Source: Paracoccus aurantiacus (GTDB taxonomy: Bacteria > Pseudomonadota > Alphaproteobacteria > Rhodobacterales > Rhodobacteraceae). From it: a DNA stretch of 64,000 nucleotides. Below, one piece after another: positions 1-8,072 of this stretch. The number at the start of each line of letters is the position of its first letter. Positions within the stretch are counted from its first letter, which is position 1. The notes beneath the pieces were generated by a model. It saw nothing but the letters and a program-made list of their open reading frames with translations. It was not told the origin of the DNA and ran no database searches. Position numbers and translations under genes: made by a program. The stretch spans positions 124,001-188,000 of the forward strand of contig NZ_VOPL01000001.1 in the NCBI RefSeq assembly GCF_007993065.1, read 5' to 3'.

Positions 1-158
1 CGATCCCGCTGAACCGCTATGGCAAGGAAGACGAAATCGCACAGGTGATCGTCTTTCTGTGTTCCGAAAAGGCCGGGTATGTGACCGGCCAGACCATCGC
101 CGCCGATGGCGGATTCGATGCAACCGGCGTCGGGCTGCCCGCCCTGCGCCAGACATGA
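1..158 (+). CDS. SDR-family oxidoreductase, C-terminal fragment (cut by window edge)
   Basis: The open frame enters the window at base 3 and ends at TGA 156-158, giving about 51 C-terminal residues. They contain the typical end of a classical short-chain dehydrogenase: IPLNRYG, then EDEIAQVIVFLCS, then GYVTGQTIAADGGF. This is the part around the last helix and the substrate-loop strand found in FabG-like enzymes. The cofactor motif and the Ser-Tyr-Lys active site lie outside the window, so the substrate cannot be judged. The next gene (tctC) starts 19 bp later with its own strong ribosome site, so the two probably share an operon. An NAD(P)-dependent sugar or hydroxy-acid dehydrogenase is the likely role. 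Confidence 0.85.
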   Translation, partial: IPLNRYGKEDEIAQVIVFLCSEKAGYVTGQTIAADGGFDATGVGLPALRQT

Positions 159-177
159 CCTGACAGGAGGATATAAC

Positions 178-1146
178 ATGAAAATCACCCGCCGCGCCGT
201 CATTGCGCTGACCGCAGCCGCCATCGCCATGCCCGCATTCGCGCAGGAATGGCCGAGCGAACCGGTGCATGTCTATGTAGGCTTTCCTGCCGGCTCTTCG
301 CCCGACCTGCTGGCCCGGATCATTACCGAGCCGCTTGCCGAACGGCTGGGTCAGCCTGTGGTGGTCGAAAACAAGCCCGGCGCGGGTGGTGTCATCGGCG
401 TTCAGCAGATGCTCGCCAACGCAGAGGGTGGCCATGTCTTCGGCACTTCGATCAACGGCCCGCTGACGACATCGCCGCGTCTGGTGCCCGATATCGGCTA
501 TGATGTCGCCACCGACATCGCGCCGGTTGCGCTGATTGCGACCTCGCCGCTGGTGCTTGCGGTGAATGCCAAGAACGAAGCCGGGGATCTTCAGGGATTT
601 GTCGATCTTGCCAAGGCCGAGCCGGGCGCCCTGAGCTATGGGTCCGTCGGGCAGGGCTCTGGCGCGCATCTGACGGCAGAACTGTTCGACGCCGATGCCG
701 GGATCGAGATGCTGCATGTGCCCTTCACCTCCTATGCCGAGGTCACAACCTCGATCATCGGCGGAGAGATTGACGCGGGCTTCATGGCCCCCTCGGCAGC
801 GCTTCCGCATGTCGAGGCCGGCACGATGAAGATGCTGGGCGTCACGTCGGCTGAACCCTTCGCGCAGATCCCCGACGTGCCGGTCATGGCCGGTAATGCC
901 GGTCTGCCCGAAACGTTCCGGGCGGAACTGTGGAACGGGTTCATCGCGCCGGCCAGCACGGATCCTGCGGTAATCGAGCGTCTGAATACCGAGATCAACG
1001 AGATCCTGCAGGACGAGGCCGTGCAGCAGAAGCTTCTGGATATGGGTTGGCAGGCCGCTGGCGGCACCGCCGACGACATGAAGAACCGCATCGCCGAAGA
1101 TACCACGATGTGGGGCGCAGTTCTTGACCGGATCGAGGCGCAGTAA
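178..1146 (+). CDS. tctC: TctC-type periplasmic solute-binding protein of a tripartite tricarboxylate transporter
   Basis: This is a 322-residue secreted receptor of the TTT (TctCBA) family, which binds carboxylates in the periplasm and delivers them to the TctAB membrane pair. The ATG at 178 was chosen over the upstream in-frame ATG at 106 because AGGAGG lies at 165-170 and the protein then begins with a textbook signal peptide: MKITRR, a hydrophobic stretch, and cleavage after MPAFA. Family marks are VGFPAGSSPDLLAR near the mature N-terminus, VVENKPGAGG around residue 70, and GSGAHLTAELF followed by HVPF, which shape the carboxylate pocket. tctB and tctA follow directly. The ligand is not predictable; TctC proteins bind many organic acids besides citrate. 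Confidence 0.93.
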   Translation: MKITRRAVIALTAAAIAMPAFAQEWPSEPVHVYVGFPAGSSPDLLARIITEPLAERLGQPVVVENKPGAGGVIGVQQMLANAEGGHVFGTSINGPLTTSPRLVPDIGYDVATDIAPVALIATSPLVLAVNAKNEAGDLQGFVDLAKAEPGALSYGSVGQGSGAHLTAELFDADAGIEMLHVPFTSYAEVTTSIIGGEIDAGFMAPSAALPHVEAGTMKMLGVTSAEPFAQIPDVPVMAGNAGLPETFRAELWNGFIAPASTDPAVIERLNTEINEILQDEAVQQKLLDMGWQAAGGTADDMKNRIAEDTTMWGAVLDRIEAQ

Positions 1147-1151
1147 AGCCG

Positions 1152-1598
1152 ATGCAGCGTGACTGGGCGGATATCTGGGGTGGGGCGGTCCTTGCCCTTG
1201 TCGGTGCGGGCGTCGCCCTCCATGCCGGGCTGCGGCTGGATTTCGGCACGCTGCGCGCCATGGGCCCCGGCTTCTTTCCGGTCACGCTTGGCGTGCTGCT
1301 GCTGCTGATGGGGGCGGGCATCGCCCTGCCGGCGCTGAAACGCGGTGCAGAGCCCGTGATATTCCGCTGGCTGGACGCAGGCGCGGTGATCGCGGCAATC
1401 CTGATCTTCGGGCTTGGCATGGGCCGGCTTGGCGTTGCACTTGCCTGCTTTCTGGCCGTTATCGTGGCGTCTGTTCCCGCGCCGCATGGCGGCTGGCTAT
1501 GGCGGGTGCTGCTTGCGGTCGCGGTGACGCTGCTTGTCTGGGTGGTTTTCATCCTTGGACTGCGCATGGGGCTGCCAGTCTGGCCGAGGTTCGGATGA
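1152..1598 (+). CDS. tctB: TctB small membrane subunit of a tripartite tricarboxylate transporter
   Basis: A 148-residue integral membrane protein with about four hydrophobic segments, the size and layout of TctB (DUF1468). Early on it carries the usual GPGFFPV motif, at roughly residues 37-43. TctB is the small, poorly understood partner of the large permease TctA. It starts 5 bp after the tctC stop, and its TGA (1596-1598) overlaps the ATG of tctA (1595), so tctB and tctA should be translationally coupled. Identity rests mainly on position between tctC and tctA plus the topology and the GPGFFP motif. Confidence 0.9.
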   Translation: MQRDWADIWGGAVLALVGAGVALHAGLRLDFGTLRAMGPGFFPVTLGVLLLLMGAGIALPALKRGAEPVIFRWLDAGAVIAAILIFGLGMGRLGVALACFLAVIVASVPAPHGGWLWRVLLAVAVTLLVWVVFILGLRMGLPVWPRFG

Positions 1599-3082
1599 CG
1601 GCGTGGGAAGGCATCGCCTACGGCTTCGGGGTCGCGCTGCAGCCTGATGTCCTGATCTATTGCCTGCTGGGTGTAACGCTTGGCACATTCATCGGCGTGC
1701 TGCCGGGGATCGGGGCAATGGCGGCGATCTCGCTGCTGCTGCCGATCACCTTCTATATCTCTCCCGAGGCTGCGCTGATCATGCTCGCCGGGGTCTATTA
1801 CGGCGCGCAGTATGGTGGGGCCGTCGCCTCTATCCTGTTGCGCCTGCCGGGCACGCCGCAATCTGCGGTGACAACGCTGGACGGCTATCCGATGGCGCAG
1901 CAGGGTCGGGCAGGGGTCGCGTTGTTCGTGTCGATGGCGTCATCGTTCATCGGCTCGATCCTGGGGATCATCGTGCTGGTCGTGCTGGCCGGCTGGCTAA
2001 GCCGGGCCGCAACGGCGTTCGGCGCGGCTGACTACGCGGCAATGATGATCCTTGGCCTTGTCGCGGCATCGACCATCGGTTCCGACCGACCGGTCAAAGG
2101 TTTCGCGATGGTCGTGCTGGGAATGATCCTCGGCTGTGTCGGAACGGACGTGAATTCCGGCGCGCAGCGCTTCACCTTCGCCCGGACAGAGTTGCTGGAC
2201 GGCATCAATCTTGTCGCGCTTGCGATGGGGTTGTTCGGCGTGGCCGAGGTGATCGGCAATATCCGCAATGCCGAACGGCAGGCCGCGCCCGAGAGGGTCG
2301 GCTTCCGCCAGATGATGCCGACAAGGGACGACCTGCGCCGCATCCCTTTTCCGGCGCTGCGCGGCACCGCGCTTGGCAGCTTCTTCGGTGCATTGCCGGG
2401 AACGGGTTCGACGCTCTCCAGCTTTCTCAGCTACGCGATGGAGCGGCGCGTCGCGCGCCGGCCCGAGCGGTTCGGCAAGGGCGCGATCGAGGGGGTTGCG
2501 GGGCCGGAGGCCGCGAATAACGCGGCTTCGATCACGGCCTTCGTGCCCACCCTGACGCTTGGCATCCCCGGCGATCCGATCATGGCGCTGATGCTGGGCG
2601 CGCTTGTGATCCACGGTGTTCAGCCCGGCCCGATGATGCTGGAAGCGCGTCCCGAAATGTTCTGGGGGTTGGTCGTCAGCTTTGGCATCGGCAACCTGCT
2701 TCTCTTGATCCTGAACATGCCGCTGATCGGAATATGGGTGTCGATGCTGCGCATTCCGTTCCGCTATCTTTACCCGGCGATCCTGATTTTCGTCTGTCTC
2801 GGTGTTTATTCTGTCCGCGGTTCAAGCTTCGATATGGGTGTGGTCGCGGTCGTCGGCATCGCGGGCTATCTTATGGCCCTTGCGCGTTTCAGCCCCGCAT
2901 TGCTTCTGCTCGGTTTCGTACTTGGCCCGCTGATCGAAACCAATCTGCGCCGCGCCATGCTGATCTCTCGCGGCGATCCGATGGTCTTTCTGGAACGTCC
3001 GATCGCCTGCGGCTTTACCATCGCCACATGTCTTCTGATCCTGCTGAGCATCTGGCAGGTCTGGCGCCGCCGGCACGGATGA
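1595..3082 (+). CDS. tctA: TctA large permease subunit of a tripartite tricarboxylate transporter
   Basis: A 495-residue polytopic membrane protein of the TctA family, the transport channel of the system and probably driven by the ion gradient. The start at 1595 gives an ATGA overlap with tctB and the usual TctA length of about 500; an upstream in-frame ATG at 1499 would intrude into tctB. Near the N-terminus is the TctA signature GVLPGIGAMAAISLLLP, followed by YYGAQYGGAVASILL and PGTPQSAVTTLDGYP. A second LPGTGSTLSSFLSY copy in the middle reflects the internal duplication of the family. About ten membrane spans are visible. The last genes before the predicted operator at 3121-3138 are these tct genes, so they may be transcribed apart from the block that follows. 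Confidence 0.95.
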   Translation: MTAWEGIAYGFGVALQPDVLIYCLLGVTLGTFIGVLPGIGAMAAISLLLPITFYISPEAALIMLAGVYYGAQYGGAVASILLRLPGTPQSAVTTLDGYPMAQQGRAGVALFVSMASSFIGSILGIIVLVVLAGWLSRAATAFGAADYAAMMILGLVAASTIGSDRPVKGFAMVVLGMILGCVGTDVNSGAQRFTFARTELLDGINLVALAMGLFGVAEVIGNIRNAERQAAPERVGFRQMMPTRDDLRRIPFPALRGTALGSFFGALPGTGSTLSSFLSYAMERRVARRPERFGKGAIEGVAGPEAANNAASITAFVPTLTLGIPGDPIMALMLGALVIHGVQPGPMMLEARPEMFWGLVVSFGIGNLLLLILNMPLIGIWVSMLRIPFRYLYPAILIFVCLGVYSVRGSSFDMGVVAVVGIAGYLMALARFSPALLLLGFVLGPLIETNLRRAMLISRGDPMVFLERPIACGFTIATCLLILLSIWQVWRRRHG

Positions 3083-3088
3083 CCCGTC

Positions 3089-3117
3089 TTGACCGAATCG
3101 GGTAAGCCGGGTAATTA
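3089..3117 (+). promoter_or_regulatory. candidate sigma-70 promoter upstream of the Gfo/Idh-led block
   Basis: TTGACC at 3089-3094 is a good -35 box. Exactly 17 bp later, at 3112-3117, is TAATTA, a weak -10 box. A start of transcription near 3124 would fall inside the inverted repeat at 3121-3138, the usual place for a repressor site. The weak -10 makes this a moderate call. Confidence 0.35.
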
Positions 3118-3120
3118 CGC

Positions 3121-3138
3121 ATTTGGAACGGTCCAAAT
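3121..3138. promoter_or_regulatory. 18-bp near-perfect palindrome, candidate LacI-family operator
   Basis: The sequence ATTTGGAACGGTCCAAAT has two 7-base arms (ATTTGGA and TCCAAAT) that are perfect reverse complements. Extended to the centre, eight of nine positions match, with a central CG step. An even palindrome centred on CG is the classic form of LacI-family operators. It sits between the candidate -10 box and the ribosome site of the gene at 3162, and a LacI-family gene lies further along the same block at 17655. The link to that regulator is inference. Confidence 0.55.
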
Positions 3139-3161
3139 CTGGATTTAGGGGAGGTTTCGCG

Positions 3162-4160
3162 ATGAAATGGGGTTTGATCGGGGCGAGTAATATCGCTGAA
3201 GGCCGGATGATCGAGGCGTTTCGCGGCAATGGTCAGGACATCGCGTCGGTTCAAAGTGGTGGTCAGGCACGCGCCGATGAATTCGCGGCGAAGAACGATA
3301 TCCCCCATGCCACGACCGACCTGGACGAACTGCTGGCCCGGCCCGATGTCGATGCGGTCTATATCTCGTCAACCAACGAAAAACACTTCCCGCAGGCCAT
3401 GGCCGCGATCAAGGCTGGCAAGCATGTGCTGTGCGAAAAACCTCTCAGCATGAATGTCGGTGATGCCGTCACGATGGTGAAGGCGGCCGAAGATGCCGGG
3501 CTGGTCTTTGCCACCAATCATCATCTGCGTAATGCCGGCACCCACCGTGCCATCCGCGACCTGATCCGGCAGGGCGCAATCGGCGATGTGCTGAGCGCGC
3601 GGGTCTTTCATGCCGTCTTCCTGCGATCTGCCCTGCAGGGCTGGCGCGTTGACAATCCCGGTGCAGGCGGCGGCGTCATTCTGGATATCGTTGTTCATGA
3701 CGCCGACACGGTCCGCTTCCATCTGGGCGAGGACCCGGCAGAGGTCGTGGCAATGACCACATCTGGCCGGTTGGGCAAGGGCGTTGAGGACAGCGTCATG
3801 TCGGTCTGGTCCATGCCGTCCGGGGTGCAGGTTCAGACCCATGAAAGCTTTACCCATGCCAATGCCGGCACGGGGATTGAATTCCACGGCACCGAAGGCT
3901 CGATCATCGCGCGTGGCGTGATGACCCAGAACCCGGGCGGAGAGGTGGTGCTGCGCAAGGGGGATGAAACCACGCCGGTCGCCTTCCAGCCCGAAGACCT
4001 GTATCTGCGCAGCGCCCGCATGTTCGGCGAGGCCGTGGCAGGCAAGGGCCAGCCTGCGGCGACCGGCCGCGACGGTATCGCCTCGCTTGCTGTGGCGCTG
4101 GCTGTGGCCAGGGCGGCAGAGACAGGTCAGCGCACTGCCGTAGATTACGGGGACACGTAA
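3162..4160 (+). CDS. Gfo/Idh/MocA-family NAD(P)-dependent sugar or polyol dehydrogenase
   Basis: This 332-residue Rossmann-fold oxidoreductase belongs to the family that oxidises hydroxyl groups of sugars, inositols and related rings. The ATG at 3162 was preferred to one at 3123 because AGGGGAGG lies at 3147-3154 and the protein then opens directly with the nucleotide-binding strand MKWGLIGASN. The conserved EKP is at residues 92-94 (CEKPLSM), and the catalytic pattern D-x3-H-x2-D falls at Asp175, His179 and Asp182 in LDIVVHDAD. Its TAA overlaps the ATG of the next gene (TAATG at 4158). It follows a predicted promoter and operator, so it is likely the first gene of a long catabolic transcript. 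The substrate is unknown. Confidence 0.9.
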   Translation: MKWGLIGASNIAEGRMIEAFRGNGQDIASVQSGGQARADEFAAKNDIPHATTDLDELLARPDVDAVYISSTNEKHFPQAMAAIKAGKHVLCEKPLSMNVGDAVTMVKAAEDAGLVFATNHHLRNAGTHRAIRDLIRQGAIGDVLSARVFHAVFLRSALQGWRVDNPGAGGGVILDIVVHDADTVRFHLGEDPAEVVAMTTSGRLGKGVEDSVMSVWSMPSGVQVQTHESFTHANAGTGIEFHGTEGSIIARGVMTQNPGGEVVLRKGDETTPVAFQPEDLYLRSARMFGEAVAGKGQPAATGRDGIASLAVALAVARAAETGQRTAVDYGDT

Positions 4161-5731
4161 TGTCGAAACTGGTTTCGGCGGCAGAGGCTGCCTCGCGCAT
4201 TGCGGACGGGGCTGTCGTCTCGGTCTCTTCATCCTCGGGGTTGGGTTGCCCGGATGCGGTGCTGCGGGCGATTGGCGCGCGCTTCGATGCCGAAGGCCAT
4301 CCCCGCGACCTGACCACGCTGCATCCAATTGCGGCGGGCGATATGTACGGCATCAAGGGCGTCGACCATATCGCCAAGGACGGGCTGCTGACGCGCATTC
4401 TGGCCGGGTCCTATCCGTCCGGGCCGTCCTCGCTGGAGATGCCGGAGATCTGGAAGATGGTCGTCGAAAACCGGGTCGCGGCCTATAACGTGCCGTCGGG
4501 GATCATGTTCGACATGAACCGCGACGCGGGTGCGCGCCGTCCGGGCGTGCTGACGCAGGTGGGGCTGGACACCTTCGCCGACCCGATCCGGGAAGGCTGC
4601 GCCATGAACGACCGCGCCGCCGAACAGCCCATCGTCCACCGCACCGAATTTGCGGGCGAGACATGGCTGCATTTCCCCAACATCATCCCCAATGTCGCCA
4701 TCATCCGCGCCACCACCGCCGACGAACACGGCAACCTGACCTATGAACATGAAGGCGCCTATCTGGGCGGCATGGAACAGGCGATCACCGCCAAGAACCA
4801 CGGCGGGCTGGTCATCGCACAGGTCAAGCGGGTGACGGCGCGGGGTTCCCTGCGCCCGCATGACGTGCATGTGCCGGGCCATCTGGTCGATCTGATCGTG
4901 GTTGATCCCGATCAGCGCCAGACCACGGAAACCGACTATGACCCGGCGATTTCGGGCCAGATCATGCGCCCGTGGGACAGTTTCGCATTGGCGGATCACG
5001 GCGTCGAAAAGGTCATCGCGCGGCGTGCGGCGATGGAACTGAAGCGCGGCCAGACCGCCAATCTGGGCTTTGGCATTTCCGCCATGGTCCCCCGCATCCT
5101 GCTGGAAGCTGGCCACCCCGAGGCCGTCACATGGGCCATCGAACAGGGCGCGGTGGGTGGCATGCCATTGACCGGCTTCGCCTTCGGCTGCGCGTCGAAC
5201 GCCGACGCCTACATGCCCTCGCCGCAGCAGTTCACCTATTTTCAGGGCGGCGGGTTTGACCTTTCGTTCCTGTCATTTCTGGAAGTTGACGTTCAGGGCA
5301 ATGTCAACGTCTCGAAACTTGGCAAAAAGCCCTACCTGACAGCGGGCTGCGGGGGCTTCGTCGACATCACCGCAAATGCGCCCGAGATCGTGTTTTCCGG
5401 CTTTTTCGAAGCCGGGGCCGATCTGGACCTGACCGAGGACGGCTTGCGCGTCCGCAAACCCGGCAAGTTCACGAAAATGGTCGAGGCGGTCGAACACGTC
5501 ACCTTCTCGGGCCAGCGGGCGCTCAGCCGCGGACAGAAGGTGCTTTATGTCACTGAACGCTGCGTGATGCAGCTGACCGATAAGGGACTGGTGGCAACAG
5601 AGATCATTCCGGGGATCGAGGCGCAGCGCGATATTGTGCAAGCCTCGCAGGGCCGGGTGCAGGTGGCGGAAAACGCTGTGACCATGCCCAAGGCACTGTT
5701 GTCGCAGGGCGCGATGGGGTTGGATCTGTGA
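4160..5731 (+). CDS. acyl-CoA:acetate/3-oxoacid-type CoA-transferase (YdiF/propionate CoA-transferase-like)
   Basis: A 523-residue family I CoA-transferase in which the alpha and beta halves are fused in one chain, as in YdiF and propionate CoA-transferase. Such enzymes move CoA between a donor acyl-CoA and a free acid through a glutamyl-CoA thioester. The nucleophilic glutamate is probably Glu328 in IEQGAVGGMP, matching the E-x-G-x2-G-G motif of the family. The gene overlaps its predecessor by one base, and its stop overlaps the GTG of the enoyl-CoA hydratase gene. With the hydratase and aldehyde dehydrogenase that follow, it could activate an acid produced in the pathway. The acid is not identified. 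Confidence 0.88.
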   Translation: MSKLVSAAEAASRIADGAVVSVSSSSGLGCPDAVLRAIGARFDAEGHPRDLTTLHPIAAGDMYGIKGVDHIAKDGLLTRILAGSYPSGPSSLEMPEIWKMVVENRVAAYNVPSGIMFDMNRDAGARRPGVLTQVGLDTFADPIREGCAMNDRAAEQPIVHRTEFAGETWLHFPNIIPNVAIIRATTADEHGNLTYEHEGAYLGGMEQAITAKNHGGLVIAQVKRVTARGSLRPHDVHVPGHLVDLIVVDPDQRQTTETDYDPAISGQIMRPWDSFALADHGVEKVIARRAAMELKRGQTANLGFGISAMVPRILLEAGHPEAVTWAIEQGAVGGMPLTGFAFGCASNADAYMPSPQQFTYFQGGGFDLSFLSFLEVDVQGNVNVSKLGKKPYLTAGCGGFVDITANAPEIVFSGFFEAGADLDLTEDGLRVRKPGKFTKMVEAVEHVTFSGQRALSRGQKVLYVTERCVMQLTDKGLVATEIIPGIEAQRDIVQASQGRVQVAENAVTMPKALLSQGAMGLDL

Positions 5732-6498
5732 TCGCCTCGCTTGACCTGACAATCGACGGCGGCATCGCCAAACTGCTGCTGAACAACCCGGCGCGGCTGA
5801 ATGCGTTTACGCCGGAAATGCTGGCGCAACTGGAAAGCCATTGCGAGACGCTGGAAAATGACCCTGACATCTGCTGCGTGATCCTGACGGGCGAGGGCGG
5901 GCGCGCCTTCTGCGCGGGTGCCGATATCAAAGCATGGGCGCCGCTGTCACCCTTCGATTTCTCGCGTCATTGGGTCCGCGACGGGCATCGGATATTCGAC
6001 CGGCTGGCGCGGCTGTCCAAGCCCACAATCGCGGTGATCCACGCCCATGCTTTCGGCGGCGGGCTGGAACTCGCGGCCTGTTGCGACATTCGCGTCATGG
6101 CGCCGGATGCCACGCTGGCGCTGCCGGAATCTCAGGTTGGGATCGTTCCGGGCTGGTCGGGGACGCAGCGTCTGGCCCGGCTGATCCCAGAAGCGATGCT
6201 GAAGGAAATGGCCCTTTTCGGTCGCCGGATCAGCGCCGAGCGCGCGCTATCCTGCGGTTTCGCAGCCGAGATCGCCGAAATGCCCTTCGCCGCCGCGCTG
6301 GAGATCGCCGAAAAGCTTCTGACCACCTCGCCCCGCGCGACGGAAGTGGCGAAATACATGATCCACGCCGCCGTGGCCGAGGATCGCGACGCCATGATCG
6401 AGGCGCTCGGGTCGGGCATGATCGCCGCCAGCGCCGACAAGGCCGAAGGCGTCGCCGCCTTCACTGAAAAACGCAAACCCGTCTTTCCGGGGAAATGA
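5728..6498 (+). CDS. enoyl-CoA hydratase/isomerase family protein
   Basis: A 256-residue crotonase-fold protein. It starts with GTG at 5728, overlapping the previous stop as GTGA. The two oxyanion-hole segments are clear: CAGADIKAW near residue 55 and AFGGGLELAACCD near residue 110. The two glutamates used for water addition in hydratases are present, in GGLELA and in LPESQVGIVPG, so hydratase activity is more likely than a pure isomerase or hydrolase. It lies between the CoA-transferase and aldehyde dehydrogenase genes with almost no spacing. It probably hydrates an unsaturated acyl-CoA made in this pathway. Confidence 0.9.
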   Translation: MIASLDLTIDGGIAKLLLNNPARLNAFTPEMLAQLESHCETLENDPDICCVILTGEGGRAFCAGADIKAWAPLSPFDFSRHWVRDGHRIFDRLARLSKPTIAVIHAHAFGGGLELAACCDIRVMAPDATLALPESQVGIVPGWSGTQRLARLIPEAMLKEMALFGRRISAERALSCGFAAEIAEMPFAAALEIAEKLLTTSPRATEVAKYMIHAAVAEDRDAMIEALGSGMIAASADKAEGVAAFTEKRKPVFPGK

Positions 6499-6499
6499 C

Positions 6500-8023
6500 A
6501 TGACTGAAATGACCGTAATCGGCGCCAGTGGCGCGACCCTTCCCGAAGCCTTCGACGGGCGCCATCTGATCAATGGCGAATGGAAAGACAGCGAGGGCGG
6601 CGCGACGTTCGAACGCCTGTCGCCCGCCCATGGCGTCGTCGTCAGCCGTTCCGCCAAGGGCGGCGAGGTCGAGGTGCTGGCCTCCATCGCTGCCGCCCGC
6701 AAGACCTTTGACGAAGGCGCATGGCGCATGTCCTCGGGCAAGGACCGCGCGGCGATCCTGAACCGGGTGGCCGATCTGATCGACCGCGACCGCGAGCGTA
6801 TCGCGCTGATCGAGGTTCTGGAATCCGGCAAGCCCATCGCGCAGGCGCGGGGCGAGATCGAGGGTGCCGCCGATCTGTGGCGCTATGCCGCCGCCTTGGC
6901 GCGCACCGTGCATGGTGACAGCCATAACAGCCTTGGCCCGGACATGCTGGGCGTCGTGCTGAAGGAACCGATCGGGGTCGCGTCGATCATCACGCCCTGG
7001 AATTTCCCGTTCCTGATCGTCAGCCAGAAGCTTCCCTTTGCGCTGGCTGCGGGCTGCACGGCCGTCGTTAAACCGTCTGAAATGACGCCTTCAACCACAG
7101 TGATCCTTGGTGAGTTGCTGATGGAAGCAGGGCTGCCAGCTGGAGTCGCCAATATCGTGTTGGGCTACGGCGATCCGGTGGGAGCGATCATGTCGTCCGA
7201 TCCTCGGGTTGATATGGTCAGCTTCACCGGATCGACCGGGGTCGGCAAGCGGATCGTGGAAGCGGCGGCGGGGACGCTGAAAAAGGTGTCGCTTGAACTG
7301 GGGGGCAAGAATCCGCAGGTGATCTTCCCCGATGCCGATCTGGATGCGGCGGCGGACGCCATCGCCTTCGGGGTCTATTTCAACGCCGGCGAATGCTGCA
7401 ATTCCGGCAGCCGCATCATCGTCCACAAGGACGTGGCCGATGAATTGCTGGCCAAGGTCACGGCGCTGTCGGCGAAGGTTCCGTTCGGCGATCCTCTGGA
7501 CGAACGCACGCAGGTCGGCGCCATTATTTCCGATGCCCATCGCCAGAAAATCGACGGCTATGTGCGCGAGGCCGAAAAGGCCGGCGCCAAGGTGCTGATC
7601 GGCGGGTCCGATCTGGCGGTGCCGGGCATGGGCGGGCAGTTCTATGGCCCGACGGTCATCGCAGGCGTCACCCCCGACATGGCCATCGCGCGCGAGGAAG
7701 TGTTCGGCCCCGTCCTGTCGGTCCTGACCTTCACAGACGCAGACGAAGCCATCGGACTTGCCAACAACGCCGCCTACGGCCTGTCGGCGGGGGTCTGGAG
7801 CCGCGACATCCACACCTGCCTGAACTTCGCCCGCAAGGTTCAGGCGGGCACGGTCTGGACCAACACCTGGATGGACGGCTTTGCCGAAATGCCCTTTGGC
7901 GGCGTCAAGGAAAGCGGTCAGGGGCGCGAGTTGGGCCGCTATGGACTGGAGGAATATCTGGAGGTCAAAACAATCCAGTTGCGCGTCGCACCGGGCCGGG
8001 CAAACTGGGTGGGTGACAGCTAG
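6500..8023 (+). CDS. NAD(P)-dependent aldehyde dehydrogenase
   Basis: A 507-residue member of the ALDH superfamily that oxidises an aldehyde to the free acid. The general base is Glu266 in LELGGKNP. The catalytic cysteine should be Cys300 in GECCNSGSR, by fit to the ALDH cysteine signature. The cofactor motif SFTGSTGVGKRI lies before these, and the C-terminal PFGGVKESGQGRELG is typical of betaine-aldehyde or 4-aminobutyraldehyde type enzymes. ATG at 6500 is one base after the enoyl-CoA hydratase stop. The exact aldehyde cannot be told from sequence; context suggests a product of the adjacent alcohol-oxidising enzymes. Confidence 0.93.
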   Translation: MTEMTVIGASGATLPEAFDGRHLINGEWKDSEGGATFERLSPAHGVVVSRSAKGGEVEVLASIAAARKTFDEGAWRMSSGKDRAAILNRVADLIDRDRERIALIEVLESGKPIAQARGEIEGAADLWRYAAALARTVHGDSHNSLGPDMLGVVLKEPIGVASIITPWNFPFLIVSQKLPFALAAGCTAVVKPSEMTPSTTVILGELLMEAGLPAGVANIVLGYGDPVGAIMSSDPRVDMVSFTGSTGVGKRIVEAAAGTLKKVSLELGGKNPQVIFPDADLDAAADAIAFGVYFNAGECCNSGSRIIVHKDVADELLAKVTALSAKVPFGDPLDERTQVGAIISDAHRQKIDGYVREAEKAGAKVLIGGSDLAVPGMGGQFYGPTVIAGVTPDMAIAREEVFGPVLSVLTFTDADEAIGLANNAAYGLSAGVWSRDIHTCLNFARKVQAGTVWTNTWMDGFAEMPFGGVKESGQGRELGRYGLEEYLEVKTIQLRVAPGRANWVGDS

Positions 8024-8072
8024 CGGGCAAACTGTTAGCGATAAAGGCATAACGCAATAGGGGAGGAAAACC

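Noticed and set aside
3369..4328. Long open frames opposite the Gfo/Idh gene, and similar antisense frames across the window
   Set aside because: They mirror codon structure of the real genes, show no family motifs and are expected at this GC content.
8019..8039. Imperfect palindrome GCTAGCGG..CTGTTAGC before the binding-protein gene
   Set aside because: Only six of eight arm positions match, the centre is odd and unlike the operator at 3121, and it overlaps the ALDH stop codon.
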